From positions 18,573,105 to 18,637,104 of the forward strand of contig NC_053404.1 in NCBI RefSeq assembly GCF_016859285.1: a stretch of DNA of 64,000 nucleotides, written 5' to 3'. Source of the stretch: Xiphias gladius. Taxonomy: Eukaryota; Chordata; Actinopteri; Istiophoriformes; Xiphiidae. The notes beneath the pieces were generated by a model. The model worked only from the letters and a program-made list of their open reading frames with translations. It searched no databases and was not told where the DNA came from. The position numbers and the translations under genes are program-made. Below, piece by piece: positions 1-29,968 of the stretch; positions within the stretch are counted from its first letter, which is position 1, and each line of letters opens with the position of its first letter.

Positions 1-60
1 CTGCAAGCTCTGACTGGAAATAAAAAAGTCATTCAGCGTTCATGTCCTTGCCTTACCCAG
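1..60 (+). other. arhgap21: arhgap21 intron (partial, window edge)
   Basis: This short stretch ends in a pyrimidine-rich acceptor with AG at 59-60, directly before the first exon visible in the window. The upstream exons of the gene (PDZ and PH domain part in this family) lie outside. Confidence 0.8.
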
Positions 61-9127
<9,067 letters not shown>

Positions 9128-10415
9128 AAGGGCAAGGGCGGTCGTGTCTTGTGTGTCTGTGAGGAAGGAAAACGAAAACAGAATGAATGCTTCAATGTAC
9201 GAATGTGGGTATTTTAGCTAAAGTTACTGCACAATATTTTTTCTACAAAGTATACTTTATGTATCTACTGTACATACTGTGTATAGGCTGACATGATTGT
9301 TACTGGAATAATGCTGAAGAGATGTTTATGTGTGTAATTCCACTGACTTGTTGGCCATACTGGAACAGACATGGGGGAAAAAGAGAAAAGAGAAAAAAAA
9401 AACACAGACTTCCTCCTGCAAAGATTGAACCCATCTAATGCAAGAATGTGACTTTGCTGTTGATATGTGATGTTAATAGGACAGATATGGACTCCGAGGA
9501 ATGTTACACAGCACTAATGAAGAGTAAAAGTGGTCAACTTGACTATTACTGAAGAATGCAGGTGGAAACCTTTTTATTAAGGAATCATGGTTCAGTTCTT
9601 CCTTATAAGCGGTATGAAGAATGTATTACTCGCTCCTTTTTTTTTTTTTTTTTCGACTAACAGTAGTTGCTTGTGACAATATTGTCATTTTCGAAACAAT
9701 ATGTATAGTGTTTTGTTTTTGTTTTGTTTTTTTTTTTTGCCTGTACTTGAAGTATGTGGACATAATCGAGGGCTGCTTTCTGAGCTGGGTGCTGTGGGAA
9801 GTTTGTTTTTTCACAGTACAGTCACAACAGCCAGATATTAGCTTAAGGGACTGGAGGGTTGTTATAGTTTTATCGAATAAAAAACTGAAAAACAGTAATG
9901 AGATGCTGTTCCTACAGTATGTAATACTTGGTACAGTGGTTTTATCTCCAAACTTTGTCCCGTTATAGTTCAAAAAGTACGTTTTTACATGCGTTTTTAA
10001 TCTCAAAGAAAAAGTGCCTCATTCGTTTGTTTGTTTTTTTTCTTTTTACTGTTTTTACCAACAGTTCTCAAGACGAGAGTTTTGAGAAAATAATTTCACA
10101 GGCATTCCATAGATTTTTTTTTTTTTTTTTTCCTGTTAAACTCAATTCAAATTTATGTCAGTGTTTGTTTCATTATAGTTTTGCGTCTTTTTTTTTTTTT
10201 TTTTTCCACCGTCTTTTTCAAATGCAGTAAAATGCATGAGCGCTTAAAACCTGGGAGAAAAAAAGAAGAAAAAAGAAAAAAAAAAAAAACAACTTATCTT
10301 TGAAACTGCATGAGACAATGTTTTCCTGAACATCCTGCCTGTGTACAGCAGAACATTGGTGCAATGCCCTCCCTCAACAAACACTGGAAATAAATAATCT
10401 TTATTAGACTCATGT
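9128..10415 (+). other. arhgap21: arhgap21 3' UTR with poly-A signals
   Basis: AT-rich sequence with many T runs follows the stop. AATAAA occurs at 9876-9881 and 10389-10394, the latter followed by a T/GT-rich stretch, so the longer message probably ends near 10.41 kb. Transcript ends cannot be fixed from sequence alone. Confidence 0.6.
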
Positions 10416-12040
10416 CTGTCTCGTCTCATTATTTTATACGCTAGCAACATCTGGGAATCATAACAGACTTGTTTTTTGTTCATAATCTTTGCTGAAATAC
10501 ACACAGGTAATTTTTCCTCAGTTTCCTAAAGTAATATAAATATGTAAATAATGATGTGGAAATGCAGATTAAACTCAATTTTACACAACAGTTATGAGCT
10601 CTAATGCAGAGGCCCTTTTCTTAAACTATTTTTATGCTATAGTATTGTTAATTTTTCCTTCATACTGAATGGAAATGGGTCAGAAAACACCTGATATGGA
10701 TCCAAGAAGAAGAACAGAATTCATATCGACTATTAAGGTTTTGGGACATTTAAAATAAAAGTCCCCCAGTTAGTTTGAAGAAGATGTTCAGTTGACCTGA
10801 GCTGGAACTAGTGAAAGTATTAATGACTTGATAAATGGGATTTTGCTTTCTTTAAAATAAATTACCGGTCTACAGAATAGCCTCTATATCAGCAAATAGC
10901 ATAATTATGATTAGAAGTAATATAAAAACGTAACCAAGTATAATCTAATAGCAGCCGCAGGTGAGTTTTAAACAAAATGAATTGAGGTCATTCATTCGCC
11001 ACACGTAGATGATTTTTGACAAACAGCACAGGAGACTTGAGATTCAGTCTCTGTTTCTTATCAGCATGTGAGGCTACAATGGTTGGAATATAACCCTATT
11101 TCTCTGGGCTATTCAAGAGCCTGTTGACAGAATTTTGCATCCACCTCAAAATATTACGTAGATTTTGGTTCAACTTGGATTGGAAAAAAAAGACTTGGAT
11201 TACGGAAGAAGAGTGGACGAAGGTATGACTGAGCCTTCGTGTCAGCAGAGCTGGGGACTCTTAGGGGTCATGTCCTTGGTATGGTTTCAGGGATTTACCT
11301 GAGAAGGACTTTACAGTCTACAGGAGGCTTTTATTTTTTTGATTCAATATTTGCATCTTTGACTGATTTCAGACACGGAAACGACACTGATCCGGTATCT
11401 TGTACACGCGTTCTGACTTTTAGGTTGTGACATTTAAAGCGCGACCTTTCAAAGCAGACCAGGGTTATAACTGTGATCAAAAAGGTTGAAGAACAGGATT
11501 TTATTTATTTTTTTTTTTTTAAACTTTGGTTACATGATTTTCCAGCTTGTTCAAAAAAAAACTGGTTACACCATACTTTTAAGTCTCCCTACTCATCGTT
11601 CATAAAGACAGTGTATAAAAATGTGAGGACTGGTTTATACCTAAGCAGAGCCTGCTGTATAAACAGATAAAATCACAATATGGTAAAACACGGTTGTAAT
11701 TATATAAAAATGTCTTCATGGGGGAAGTTATGGTTGATAAAAAAACTGTAGATTACTAAATATTTTAAAATGTCATCTCATCATTATACAGTCCGCAGAC
11801 AGCTGCTGTCGCTACTGTATGATTAGAAATGGATTTTCTTTTTGTTGTACTTGGGCGCCACCTGATGGTAAAACCAAGGAATTACTTTTTTTTTTTTTTA
11901 TAAAACATAATTATATTTTCATCATTATATCGTTTTGAACGCGGCTTTAATTCGCTCTAATTTGCTAAAATAGCAAATACAGCTCACAAAACCCTTGCCC
12001 AGTTACCCGACATTGTAAAGAAAACCCAACGAGCTACGGT
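10416..12040. other. intergenic, no gene seen
   Basis: AT-rich spacer between arhgap21 and the lipocalin gene. It contains poly-T and poly-A runs (for example near 11507 and 11886) and short weak frames only. I see nothing else I can support. Confidence 0.6.
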
Positions 12041-12184
12041 AACTTCCTGGAGAACTACAATACCGTGCGGGCGAGGAAGTTAACGAGGGAGCGCGTGCAT
12101 CGCTGAAAGGAGCACAGTAGTAATACTGTGGGACCCGCATGAACGAGACACTGGACCCCTCACACAATTGTCCGCATTCTCACT

Positions 12185-12220
<36 letters not shown>

Positions 12221-12451
12221 CGTGCGAGCGCGCGTGACGACAACCACCTAATGGGCTGCCTCGTGCCCTCGCGGTGACGTGAGCCGGACGCCCTCGCGAG
12301 TCCGCGTTCGCGAGTCCCCGGCCGCCGGTAAAAACTGCCGGCCCGCCTCGAGCTCCCCAGACACGGCGAGCTGCGGCCGCGGAGAGCTCCACCTGACCCC
12401 TCGGAAACGCGCCCCCCCCCAACCACAGACACACACACACACACACCTGAG
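12041..12451 (+). promoter_or_regulatory. CpG-rich promoter and non-coding first exon of the apoD-type gene
   Basis: GC content and CpG density rise sharply at about 12060-12420, interrupted by a (TG)n run at 12187-12218. A good donor (GAG|GTAAGA) lies at 12451/12452. The coding part begins only at the next exon (acceptor AG 13468-13469), so this is best read as the promoter plus a 5' UTR exon. No clear TATA box; the exact start site is not visible. Confidence 0.5.
12187..12218. repeat. (TG)n microsatellite
   Basis: Pure TG dinucleotide run inside the CpG-rich first-exon region. Confidence 0.95.
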
Positions 12452-13474
12452 GTAAGAGGGTTTTACTTATGGCTTGTGGGAACTACCCCTCGACTGGAGC
12501 ACAGGAGGAGGTGAATGATTGTTTACAGTTTGATAAAGTTTTTAATGAATAGTCCTTTTAAACGCTGATTATTTTCTGCATCATACCAAGTTTAACTTGT
12601 TTCCCCACTTGGTTTTTTATCCTCCGTGGTCCTAAATGAGTATTTTATTATTATACTTGGTGTTATTGTTGTAGTATTGTGTTTAAAGGCTAAGAATCCC
12701 TATGAGATTTTTCTCGGTATTGTTACGCAGTACCGCAAAACAGGTAGCTGACTGGGGCTGCATGAAGGTACAGGTGTTGCATGAAACCAGAAGAACAGGT
12801 GCGGAGACACGCGATGTTGTGTGGGGTGGGGTGGGTGGGGGGGGGTGGCTTGTTTTTCCGCTGCGATCTTACCTTTACAAAACAATGAACTCCTGGTCAG
12901 CCATCGTACATCTCTGTGCGGAACAATGGGAGCTAAAATGTCAAGGATTTCAGGTATGCAAACGTCACACCCCAACACAAGTTCGACTAGAATGGGTCGC
13001 CTGCCCACAGAGACATCACACACACGCTACATTCGGGGCCCGCTTACACACAGGTACACCTTAACTGACTCGACGACACTGCGACTTAAAATCATTGTCG
13101 CTCTTTGACTTCGCTTGGTTTGGGATCTACAGTTAATATTTTGCCATCCTCAATTGGAAAATTGCCATAGATAAGTCTGTAAACAGTCAATACATGGTTT
13201 ATAACACAGTATAATGTAGTTGTAAGCAGGTGTAAAACGTTTTACGTGGTTATTAGTGGTTAAAATAAAAGTATTTCAGCCTTTTAAAAGGATCCTGCTA
13301 CAAAACGTTCTCACAGGTTGCAGCTACAATATTTAAATGTAGATTTAAGCTTCCGTTATGCTGTGGTACTACTGTACATATGTGGTACCGGTCCATGCTA
13401 TTTGCCTGTCCCTTTTGATAATAAACTTTATTTATGTATTTCATAAATCTGCCCTTCTGCTCCTGACAGGAACA

Positions 13475-16400
13475 ATGTTTGCCATCTACCTCCTCCTCCC
13501 GCTGCTCCCTCTGGTGTCGGCGCAGACCTATCACTGGGGTCCCTGTCCCACACCGAAAGTGCAGCCCAACTTCAACCTTCAACAGGTAACACACACACAC
13601 ACACACACACACACAGTCTAGGTGCTGCACGTGCTACGCCCTGAAGTGCACGGGACTAATAACTTCTCCGTGCTGACAGTATCTGGGTAGATGGTACGAG
13701 ATCGAGAAGCTCCCGGCTTCCTTCGAAAGAGGAAAGTGCATCGAGGCAAACTACGCCATAAGGAAAGACGGTACCATCCAGGTGCTGAACTCTCAGTTCT
13801 AGTGAGTACTGACAGATTTTTAGCATTGATTCTGACTTGAAGGTACATTTGAGCCCTGTGCGTTTCTACCTCTCCCTGTCGGTGGTCTAATGAAGGAAAG
13901 TGCCCGGCATTTTTAGAAGCATGCTTAAGAGACTTTCTTGCCAAGATTCAGACAAGAAGATTGATACGAGCTCTCATGTTTGTATGGTAAATATGCAGCT
14001 GCAGCCAACAGCCAGTTTCGCTCAGCTAAGCTTAGCTTAGCTTAGCATAAAGACTAGAAACGGGGGGACAGCTAGCCTGGCTCAGTCCAAAAGGGAACAG
14101 AAATCCCACATTTCATCTCGGTTGTTTAATTGGTACAAAGCCTGAAGTGTTAAACTACAATTCACCATTTTACGAGGGGCTGCGTGTTAATAAGTGAGCT
14201 TCAAGAAGGTGCCAGTTGGCAGATTTTGTTACCTTTGGTCGGCTTATTCGTTTTCGTGCAGAGATTTAGATGAGAAGATCGATACCGCCCTCAACCCTGT
14301 CCGTTAGTTGTGAGGCTAAGGCCAGGCAGGGGGTTAGCCTATCTTAACCTTTTGTTTAGTTCATGCAAAAGCAAATGAGATATGTTGTGTTTATTAAGTG
14401 AGCTTTAGAAGTGCTGCTAGCAAGATTTTTTTTCACCTTTCGACAAAAAAAGGCTAGCACCCCCCCCCCCCCGATTTCCAATCTTTGTGTTAAGCTAAGC
14501 TAACTGGTAGCTAAAGTGGTATAAATTTTTCTCTTCTATTAATACTCCTTTGATTTGAGCATTTATTACCAACAATGGGAACACTGTCATTTCGGATGGA
14601 AGTCATCGTCATCATCACCACAATCATTTTCAAGCGCATGACCTTCATTGCATGAAATCCCCATTCATCACATGGCAAGAAAACCCAGCAGAGATCCATG
14701 CGCGCATTTTGCTTTATGGCACACATCAATCAAGGGCATTTTTGGACCTGTGGGTTTTCATCCTTTTCCATTAAACCTTGGACTGACTTTTTTGTGTTCC
14801 AGTTTAGCCCGTGGTCATGTTGTCTGGTGTTGTTTGTTTACATATTCCAACCCCTAGTGCTCCAGATGGTGTCCTAGGCGGATTCGTCATTTTCACGAAT
14901 AGTAGGCCTACCCGTGTGTCTGTGAAGCGGGACAGGATGTTGACGACTTGCCGGAAAAAAAAAAAAAACTGAATTGCTGTTGAGGTGTATTGTCATATGT
15001 GTAGAATATAAACCATGTGTGAAAATAGAAGTATGGCTCAGAGGCCATAGGTCGAAGGTCCTCAGAAGGGGTCTTGCAGTTCCCAAAGGAAGGTAGCGCT
15101 TTGTAACTAAAACCATATGTGAGTGACAGTTTTTAGGCAAACAACTGTCCTATTTAAGAGTCGGTGACCAAGGCTGAATTTTTACCAAGCCCCCCGATAG
15201 GATTCGATCTCTGATGTAAAGCTCAGTAGCAAACTGGCTCCCCGTCCACCATTTCACTTTCCCAAGATGACCTCAGTCACCTGCTCGCCTCTCCGCAGCC
15301 CACCCCTGAATCTCCACCACACAAACCTGCACCTGAAGTGTTTGCATTTTCCAACGTGGAGCCGAACGCGTCTTCAGCTACACTACTGGGCGCTACAGTG
15401 CAACCGGACACTTTGGAAACTGGTAATTATGGACTTTTTCCTCAACGTTGATGTTAATGATGGCGTTGCTAGTCTGTCCACAAGAGAAACGCTCCCTCTA
15501 TCTGGATCCGTTCGGGGCTCAGACCGAGGCATTGAAGAAATGCAGAGCTGTGACCAGGCAGGGGAGGGTCCGTTGATTTTGAGCGAGGGGTTTTGTTTAG
15601 TAAATCACGGGCTCCCTACCAAACAGCGCCTTCATGAGGCAGCGAGGCCTCAGCCGCTCCCCCGCTGGTCACGTGAAAGCATCATCTCTCACCCACATCA
15701 ACAAAATGGAGCCTCATGCGGCGTTATTGTGTGTAAAGTAAGCGAACGCGCTTCTCATCTGCCATCAGTTCAGAGTAAAACACATTGCCGGATTTGTAAA
15801 GCTTTCAGTGTATCCTCAGCTCGTTTTTCTTGTTAAAAATTTTGATCCGGATCAGTCATCTGAGAATGGAAATAATGGGTTGGTTTATTATTTGTTCACA
15901 GCAGACACTAATGTGCTATTCGTTTCAGGAAATACCTTGACTATCTGATGATTTGTCTTAACTGCATCGGTTGTGTGTGTGTGTTTGGTCAACTTGACAC
16001 TCATGTGCAGTCGGTAAAGGCAAGTTTGGAGCACTTGCAGATTGATTAATGTCTTAATTATGAAACTGCGATGCATTTCATTTTTTTAAATTTCTCTTTT
16101 CTGCCAGATTCAGTGCAGGCTTTGAGGGAGCTGGTTCCACTGGAGCTGAGTTGTTGACGGAGGCTTTTATTTTTCTGCATGTGCTTAGCATTTGAAGGAA
16201 AAATAAATAAATAAATTCCCTGTGAAACCATGCCCATTCTTTGATGTGTTTATTCAGTGATTGTGCAATTGAAATTTGAAATCTCAAATTAATTTGATAA
16301 TTTGGTGAGTACCACAGCCCATTTCCATTTGTTTAGACGGGATTTCGAGCTCTAACATGACATTCTCTTAATCCACTTTGGGCTACATATCGTTGTCATG

Positions 16401-19131
16401 GCAATGGGATCATTTACGTGTTTTAAACACCGGAAATATCTGTGGCAAAATAACTTTCGTAGCTCGCAGCGCTTGTAGCATAGAACAGGCGCCCTCGTCG
16501 TTTTAACCGGGGGCGGGGTTACAATCCCGTTTAGTTTTTTGTTTTTTTGTCTATTTTAATTTTGCTACAATATATATTGTTTTTAAAGTTTTAAAAGTTT
16601 ATATGTTTTAGCGTTGTCATTTTTGGCTACCCCAATTTTCATGGATGTGAGGAATCTGCGACTCTAAACGTCTAGAGTTTGTTCTGACAGGCTAAACTGC
16701 AAACCAAAATCACTAGACAACATGACCACCGGTTAAAGCGGAACACCGGTAGTCATACAAAAACATGCGACACCACATCAATCTGTGGTTCACCGCAACT
16801 AAACAGTCAAAAGCTTAGCTTAGCATAAGTCTGTATTCGGCTTTCTTCGGCAACTGGAGCATTGCACTTATGTACGCACACAAATTTACAGTGTTATTCT
16901 TATTCTTATTTAAAGAACGTGGCGTAGCCCAGCACATACCTCTGTGCGTCGGGCGCGGGGGCGGTGGTAGGGCGATACAGATACCGGCGTCAGCACCGTG
17001 GCTCCCCTTCGTCTTTCACACAGATGGGGGGCTGCACGCGTCCTCCAGCAGGCCGAATAAAAACAAACAGCTCCCGGCAGTTACCTCCAAAGTGGCCAAA
17101 CAAATTTCCAACACTGCGGTAGTTGCACAATAATAGTCTGTTTCCACAGTGCATCAACACGAGTATAGTCCATTTCCAAGTACGAAAAACCAAACACGAC
17201 TTATAGGACCACCATCTAAGTTTGGCGCCAAGTTGGACAAAAACTCTTTGCCCTTCTGGCGTCAAACAGCTGCATTTCCAAACACGTTTCTTTTGAGCTG
17301 TTACACGTTAACTGTGTATAAGGGGCTGGTTAAACTGGTTAAACTGGTCACCTGCATGCCCAGAAAGAGCAGAGTACATGATGTGGATTGTGTGGACCCT
17401 GGGCAGATGCTTGAAGGCCCTAGTGGTGGTGTTACACCACCAGGAGGAAAGAATGGAGGACCTCGGCCTCTGTTCAGGTTGAAAATAATTGATTCTGTCT
17501 TCCTGATTGTGTGGATTTAATTATTATTGTCAGTTTTACAAACCTTGTTTGTTTCCTCGCCTGAAAATGTAGGATGTGCTTTGATCCCGTATATTAGTTC
17601 ACTGAAATTAGTGTTCAGTTATTTCTCTCCCTCTGTCCTTCTTTGTGTGTCTCAGTAAGGAAAAGGTGAGGGTAGCAGAAGGCACAGCAGTGGTTCATGA
17701 CCTGAGGGAACCTGCCAGACTCGGAGTAGGCTTCTCGTATTGTAAGTACTCTTCTTCACTCTTATCCCCTTCATCTTCTTTGTTTTTGTCATCACTGCCG
17801 TTGCCTTCTGCGAATGACTGTCGCTTCTTCTCGTTCTGCTTTGACACCTTTTGTAATCTTGTCTTGTTTTTTTTTACTGCTTTGAAGAGTTTCCAATAAT
17901 GTTTCCAATGATTATAGTACAAAGATTATTACATAGTTCCCTACAAAACTGAACAATAAGACAGAAAAGTAGCTTAAGATTTTTCTTCTTTTTTTGCACA
18001 CAGCAGCCTTTCCACTCATCATTGAGATTATTGAGTTAGAAAGGACGCATACCTCATGAATGACAATATTATCGGCTGATACATGACACAGCAGCCTCAC
18101 TGCATTTGTAATGTCAATGACAATGGGCCAGTCTGTCTGTGAAAGCCTTGCATCAGTATTTATTCCGTTCCTCGTAGATCTCAGCAGATGTTTGTGTCCT
18201 TCGTAGCCGACATCACTGGCATAGCTCTTAAGGTGGCAAGGTTCAGGTTTCTCTGTGACTGTAGATTTTGGGATTTTAAAACTATGATGGATTGTCCATC
18301 AGGACTCAGTGTTCCGTCTGTATGCAGACGATACTTGCATTTATTTTAGCTTTGTCCTGACAGGGAAATCTCTTTCTCTTTCACTGCGGTTGTCAAATCT
18401 TAAGATTTCTTCTCAAGCCTTAAAGCTTTTCTCTCCACATAAAAAACCTGGAATCATATTTTAATGTTGAATTTGGATTGATACAAATTTGTGTACTCTT
18501 ACCTTGATTAATAAAGTCTTATTTTTTTATCACACATTGGCATTGCTCCTCGTTACATTTGCTGTAAATTCTTTTAAATCCAAGTGTGATCATTACGCAT
18601 TCAAGGAGCATTTTGAATTTTTTTGCTTTAGATAAAAAGGATCAAGATCGAACTAGGTGTTCCAGATTTTAACTGCGGGCTAGACTTCTTCTGTAATTCT
18701 CTATTTCAATTTTTTGTTCCACATTTAATTTTAATTTTGCTCCGATGCTTCTTAGTACTTAGTACTTTTATATTGTGTTGCATCGATTTATTTTGTAAAT
18801 CAGTTCATAAACTCGGCTTTAGAAATGTGATGTACAGTTAAAGATTCTAATCCTCATCGTTTTCTTTTTCTCCCTGTCTCTGTGACCTTTGCTCCCAGTT
18901 ACTCCCTACAGCCCATACTGGGTTCTGACCACTGACTACACTAGTTTGTCCGTCGTGTACTCCTGCACGGACATCCTCCGCCTGTTCCACGTCGACTACG
19001 CCTGGATCCTCGGCCGGTCACGCTTCCTGCCTCCGGAGACAGTGCGGTATGCCAAAAACCTGCTGGCCACCGAAGGAATCGACCTCTTCAGGATGAAGGC
19101 CACAGATCAGACGGGCTGCAAGGATAACTAG
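13475..19131 (+). CDS. apod: apolipoprotein D-like lipocalin
   Basis: Four coding exons: 13475-13585, 13680-13801, 17656-17741 and 18899-19131 (TAG 19129-19131), giving 183 aa; human ApoD has 189. Start chosen because ATG 13475 opens a signal peptide (MFAIYLLLPLLPLVSA) right after an acceptor. Lipocalin motif 1 is YLGRWYEIEK (residues 38-47, GxW core). The TDY region of motif 2 is at 118-120, followed by VVYSC. Four cysteines (24, 57, 129, 180) sit as expected for the two ApoD disulfides. SPYWVLTTDY and FHVDYAWILGR are typical of ApoD. The family is secreted and carries small hydrophobic ligands (arachidonic acid, progesterone, retinoid-like molecules) in a beta-barrel. Two introns are in phase 2 and phase 1 (after 13801 and 17741). 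Teleosts have several apoD copies; which one this is cannot be told here. Confidence 0.93.
13589..13616. repeat. (AC)n microsatellite next to a splice donor
   Basis: The run starts three bases after the GT of the first coding-exon donor of the apoD-like gene, so repeat length variation sits within the donor neighbourhood. Confidence 0.9.
13802..17655 (+). other. large intron of the apoD-like gene
   Basis: The 3.85 kb intron joins phase-2 ends TTC TA|T exactly. It holds the AGCTTAGC-type repeat (13925-14520), an exon-like but frame-breaking block (15299-15422) and a short shared repeat end at 16477-16495. No other coding content supported. Confidence 0.75.
13925..14520. repeat. dispersed fish repeat with AGCTTAGCTTAGCATAAAGAC core
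   Basis: The block contains tandem AGCTTAGC units and a TAGCATAAAGACTAG core, followed by CAGCTAGCCTGGCTC. Part of the unit (GATGAGAAGATCGATAC, near 14270) repeats the start (AAGAAGATTGATAC, near 13955), so two partial copies may abut. Related shorter pieces occur at about 16808-16830 and 30570-30675. It resembles a repeat I recognise from many percomorph genomes; family name not assigned. Confidence 0.6.
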
Positions 19132-19340
19132 GGACTGATGGAGACTCCGAGTCATTGCACCTTAACCACGCATAGTGGGCGTGGCAGGGCTTGAGGCTTG
19201 AATATCAGGGCTGTGCAGTGTCTTATGAGCATATTGGCTCATTATACTGTTACAAAAGGGTGCAGTTTTTGGTTGGAGAGCCATTTTTTTGTATTTTTTT
19301 GCATTTGAGAGATACTGACACAGAAATTATAGAAAGAAAA

Positions 19341-19359
19341 AATAAAATGTAATAATAAA
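19341..19359 (+). terminator. poly-A signals of the apoD-like gene
   Basis: AATAAA occurs at 19341-19346 and again at 19354-19359, about 210 bases after the stop codon, followed by T-rich sequence. Confidence 0.75.
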
Positions 19360-20486
19360 AGTTATCCATGTTTATTGCAACTCATTTGTATTCAACCAGT
19401 ATTGTAATTCTCAGTATGATTTATTTTAATTTCTATAATTTTTCCAGCAACATCCATATATCCTTTTCATGTTGTAACTGCTCATCATATTTCTGACAGA
19501 AGAGTATATCCGCAAAAACTAGTTCCATCTGCAGTGTTTCTCTTTTTAAAATATATTTTTATATTTTAATTCTGTATTACCTGCTCAGTACTTAAAAAGA
19601 TGTGGAAACTGATTTTGTAAAACTCACACCAACACCAGTGCCTATTACTCATTATTAAGTAAATGTAGCAATGTTGACACATTGCAACTATGAATTTATT
19701 GTTCTTTCATACTCTAGTGGTGCCTCTTTTATTATTTACAATAATATATTCCTTAATGAATCAAACAATGAAATGAGCATGTTCTTTACAAAAAAAACTG
19801 TGTATTACAGATGTTTTCATTAAGCAGTTGTTCTTCATTTTTTTAAGTCATTTATATGATGAAAATTGTCCTGACTCTCACTACAGAGATAGAAAAGAAT
19901 TTCAGTATTTTCACTTCAAAGACATGGTTCCCTGTTTACTAAACTGAAGAAAGGGCTAAATGAAAATCAAGAAAGTGTAGATTGAAAGCCAATAGAAAGC
20001 AAAGGCAGTTAATTGTATTTGCTGACATAGTAAACAAATAGGACATTCTTTAAAGGCACAGTGCACAAAAATGTATGTACATGCATATCATACAGTCTAC
20101 ACAGGTGATATGTTAAAAGGTTTTTCCTTAGGCAGCATCAAAGATGAAAATGCATGACTCTGGTTATGGCTTAGATTATTTTCCCAATAAGTCAAGTAAT
20201 CGTTTTGTAATTTTATAATTTCTCACATCCCTAGATGATGTCTTCAGATGTTTTAAACAACTAATTGTTGCAGCTTTACAAAATACACAGTGATGTGCAA
20301 TATATGCACTCATGCATATATATTCACATGTACACAGCGCGATCCAGATTTTATATCACCTGGAAAATCAAGGAAAGACTTCTCTATATGTATACAATAC
20401 AATCAGGGCAAGGCTTGGCTTGGCTGTGTGTGTGTTTGTACAAGTGTGTGTGTGTGTGTGTGTTAGTGTTTGCATATATGTGTGTG

Positions 20487-20529
<43 letters not shown>

Positions 20530-20560
20530 AGGTCCTCTGGCTCTTCCTCTGCTGAACCCC
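19360..20560. other. intergenic, AT-rich
   Basis: Spacer between the apoD-like gene and otos. It contains no supported gene; a compound (TG)n repeat begins at 20424. Confidence 0.6.
20424..20528. repeat. (TG)n compound microsatellite
   Basis: Two TG blocks separated by short degenerate sequence. It lies just upstream of the presumed otos 5' exon. Confidence 0.95.
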
Positions 20561-20625
20561 ACATACCACAGCACCAGCAGATGAACAGCAGCACCTCTCT
20601 GCACGGCTTCACAAACCATTTACAG
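20560..20625 (+). other. otos: probable otos 5' UTR exon
   Basis: A donor (ACAG|GTAAAC) lies at 20625/20626 and the next acceptor (CACTTAG) at 20820. The 5' limit is unknown. It contains an ATG at 20581 that would be in frame with otos after splicing (see findings). Confidence 0.45.
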
Positions 20626-20829
20626 GTAAACATCTGCAGAATTTGATTTTATTCTCAGAGATTATGAAAAACTAAAAAACTAAAAATAACAATGAATAAC
20701 ATAAAAAAACCTACAAGAGCAAAGGCTGCTATAGTCTGTTGGCCTTGATATGTATAGGGATTGTTATTTGGCTGTATAAACTAATAAACTAGAGCATGAT
20801 GGGCATTTTTGTTCACTTAGGAGGGCAAG

Positions 20830-22633
<1,804 letters not shown>

Positions 22634-23379
22634 GAGGGGTCGAAGGAGCCAGGAGGGGGAGAAAGGGTAGAGAGGGAACTAGAACATCCTAAGTCATTAT
22701 AAAAGGAATGCATTTCTTGCTTCGACTGAAAGGACAGATTATGAGGAGAGATGGAAAATAAACGATAAAAAAACATGCGCAGGAATTTAAATAAGGTGAA
22801 GGAAAAGGGTAGCATACACAAAACTTACTTTCTTTTGTCTAATTATAACACTGTGTGTGTTATTATAGCCCATATGTAGAATTCAGAGGTAGAGGAAGTA
22901 GAACTTCTGTAGGATTGAATAATATCTTCATGTAATATGCCACAAATAAACATGTTTCAAATATCTAATTATGTCTATAAAATCATGTAATTTTCGTTTA
23001 TTCAAATTTCTTTGAAAAACTTCTCAATTATCTTCATCTTTTCTTTCTTTCCCTCGGCCTTTTCTACTTTTTTCCTATTTTTTTTCTTGACTTTCTGAAC
23101 TGGTAACTACTTGAAAGAAATCTAAACTTAGCTAAACTCTATGCTGTAACCCGAAGCCCCACAAATATTATAATATTATAGTGATCACTTTAATTGTTGA
23201 AGTATTATTCCATTGTTTGCATCTCAACACCAAGCTTTATTAGATGACAGAAATCCCGTGCAACTGATAGAGGGTATTTCAACAAGAAGAATTCATAAGG
23301 TAAAATTACGATATAGTTAATGTCGATATTATTAATGTAATCTCCTTATTTGTTAACATTACTACTGTGTACAGTGTTA

Positions 23380-29344
<5,965 letters not shown>

Positions 29345-29968
29345 CGACAACAACTGAACCTGAACACCTGTGCGTGATCGTGTACATAAAGAAAAAAAAA
29401 GAAGGAATCGTGAAAATGGGCTTATTCTGACTACAAGTTCTCTCTTATTTGTACAGCCCCCCCTCCTACATGTCACTCACCACCACTGTGAAATAAAGCC
29501 TTTTTTGTTTTTACAAAAAAATAAAATAATAAAAAAGAAGCTGTCATGGTGAACCAGGTGTCTTTGAATTCTGAGAATCCCTTACATTCCAGCTTTTAAG
29601 AAAATTATGAGTATGGTTTTGGCGTCGTCGTGTTTGCATCTGCCACCGGCTGGATTGCAGGTTTGTGGGCTCCGCGAAACACCTGTTAGCAAATGTAATT
29701 ACATACAAGGTACAGTGTTAACATGACCACCAAATGTTCGGCTGGGGCACGATGGGACAGGAAAGGGGCTGCAAAAAAATGTTGAAATGCTAAGGTCAGT
29801 AATAGGGCATCAATAGGGAGTCAGAGATAGGGATAATGGAAAAGCTCAGATTGGATTGGATACAAATTTTCAGTAACGTATTTACACCACAGATGCACAT
29901 TAGAGTTGTGTACACATTGCAGAATTTAACACAGACAAAGCAGGACGATTTAAAAAAAAAAAAGTTAA

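Noticed and set aside
15190-15235. tRNA-like B box (GGATTCGATCTC)
   Set aside because: No A box at the right distance and no cloverleaf, so neither a tRNA nor a tRNA-derived SINE is supported.
15299-15422. Exon-like block (acceptor CCGCAG, donor CTG|GTAATT) in the apoD-like intron
   Set aside because: It is 124 nt long, so inclusion breaks the lipocalin frame. The exons at 13801 and 17656 join exactly (TA|T) without it, giving the full lipocalin barrel.
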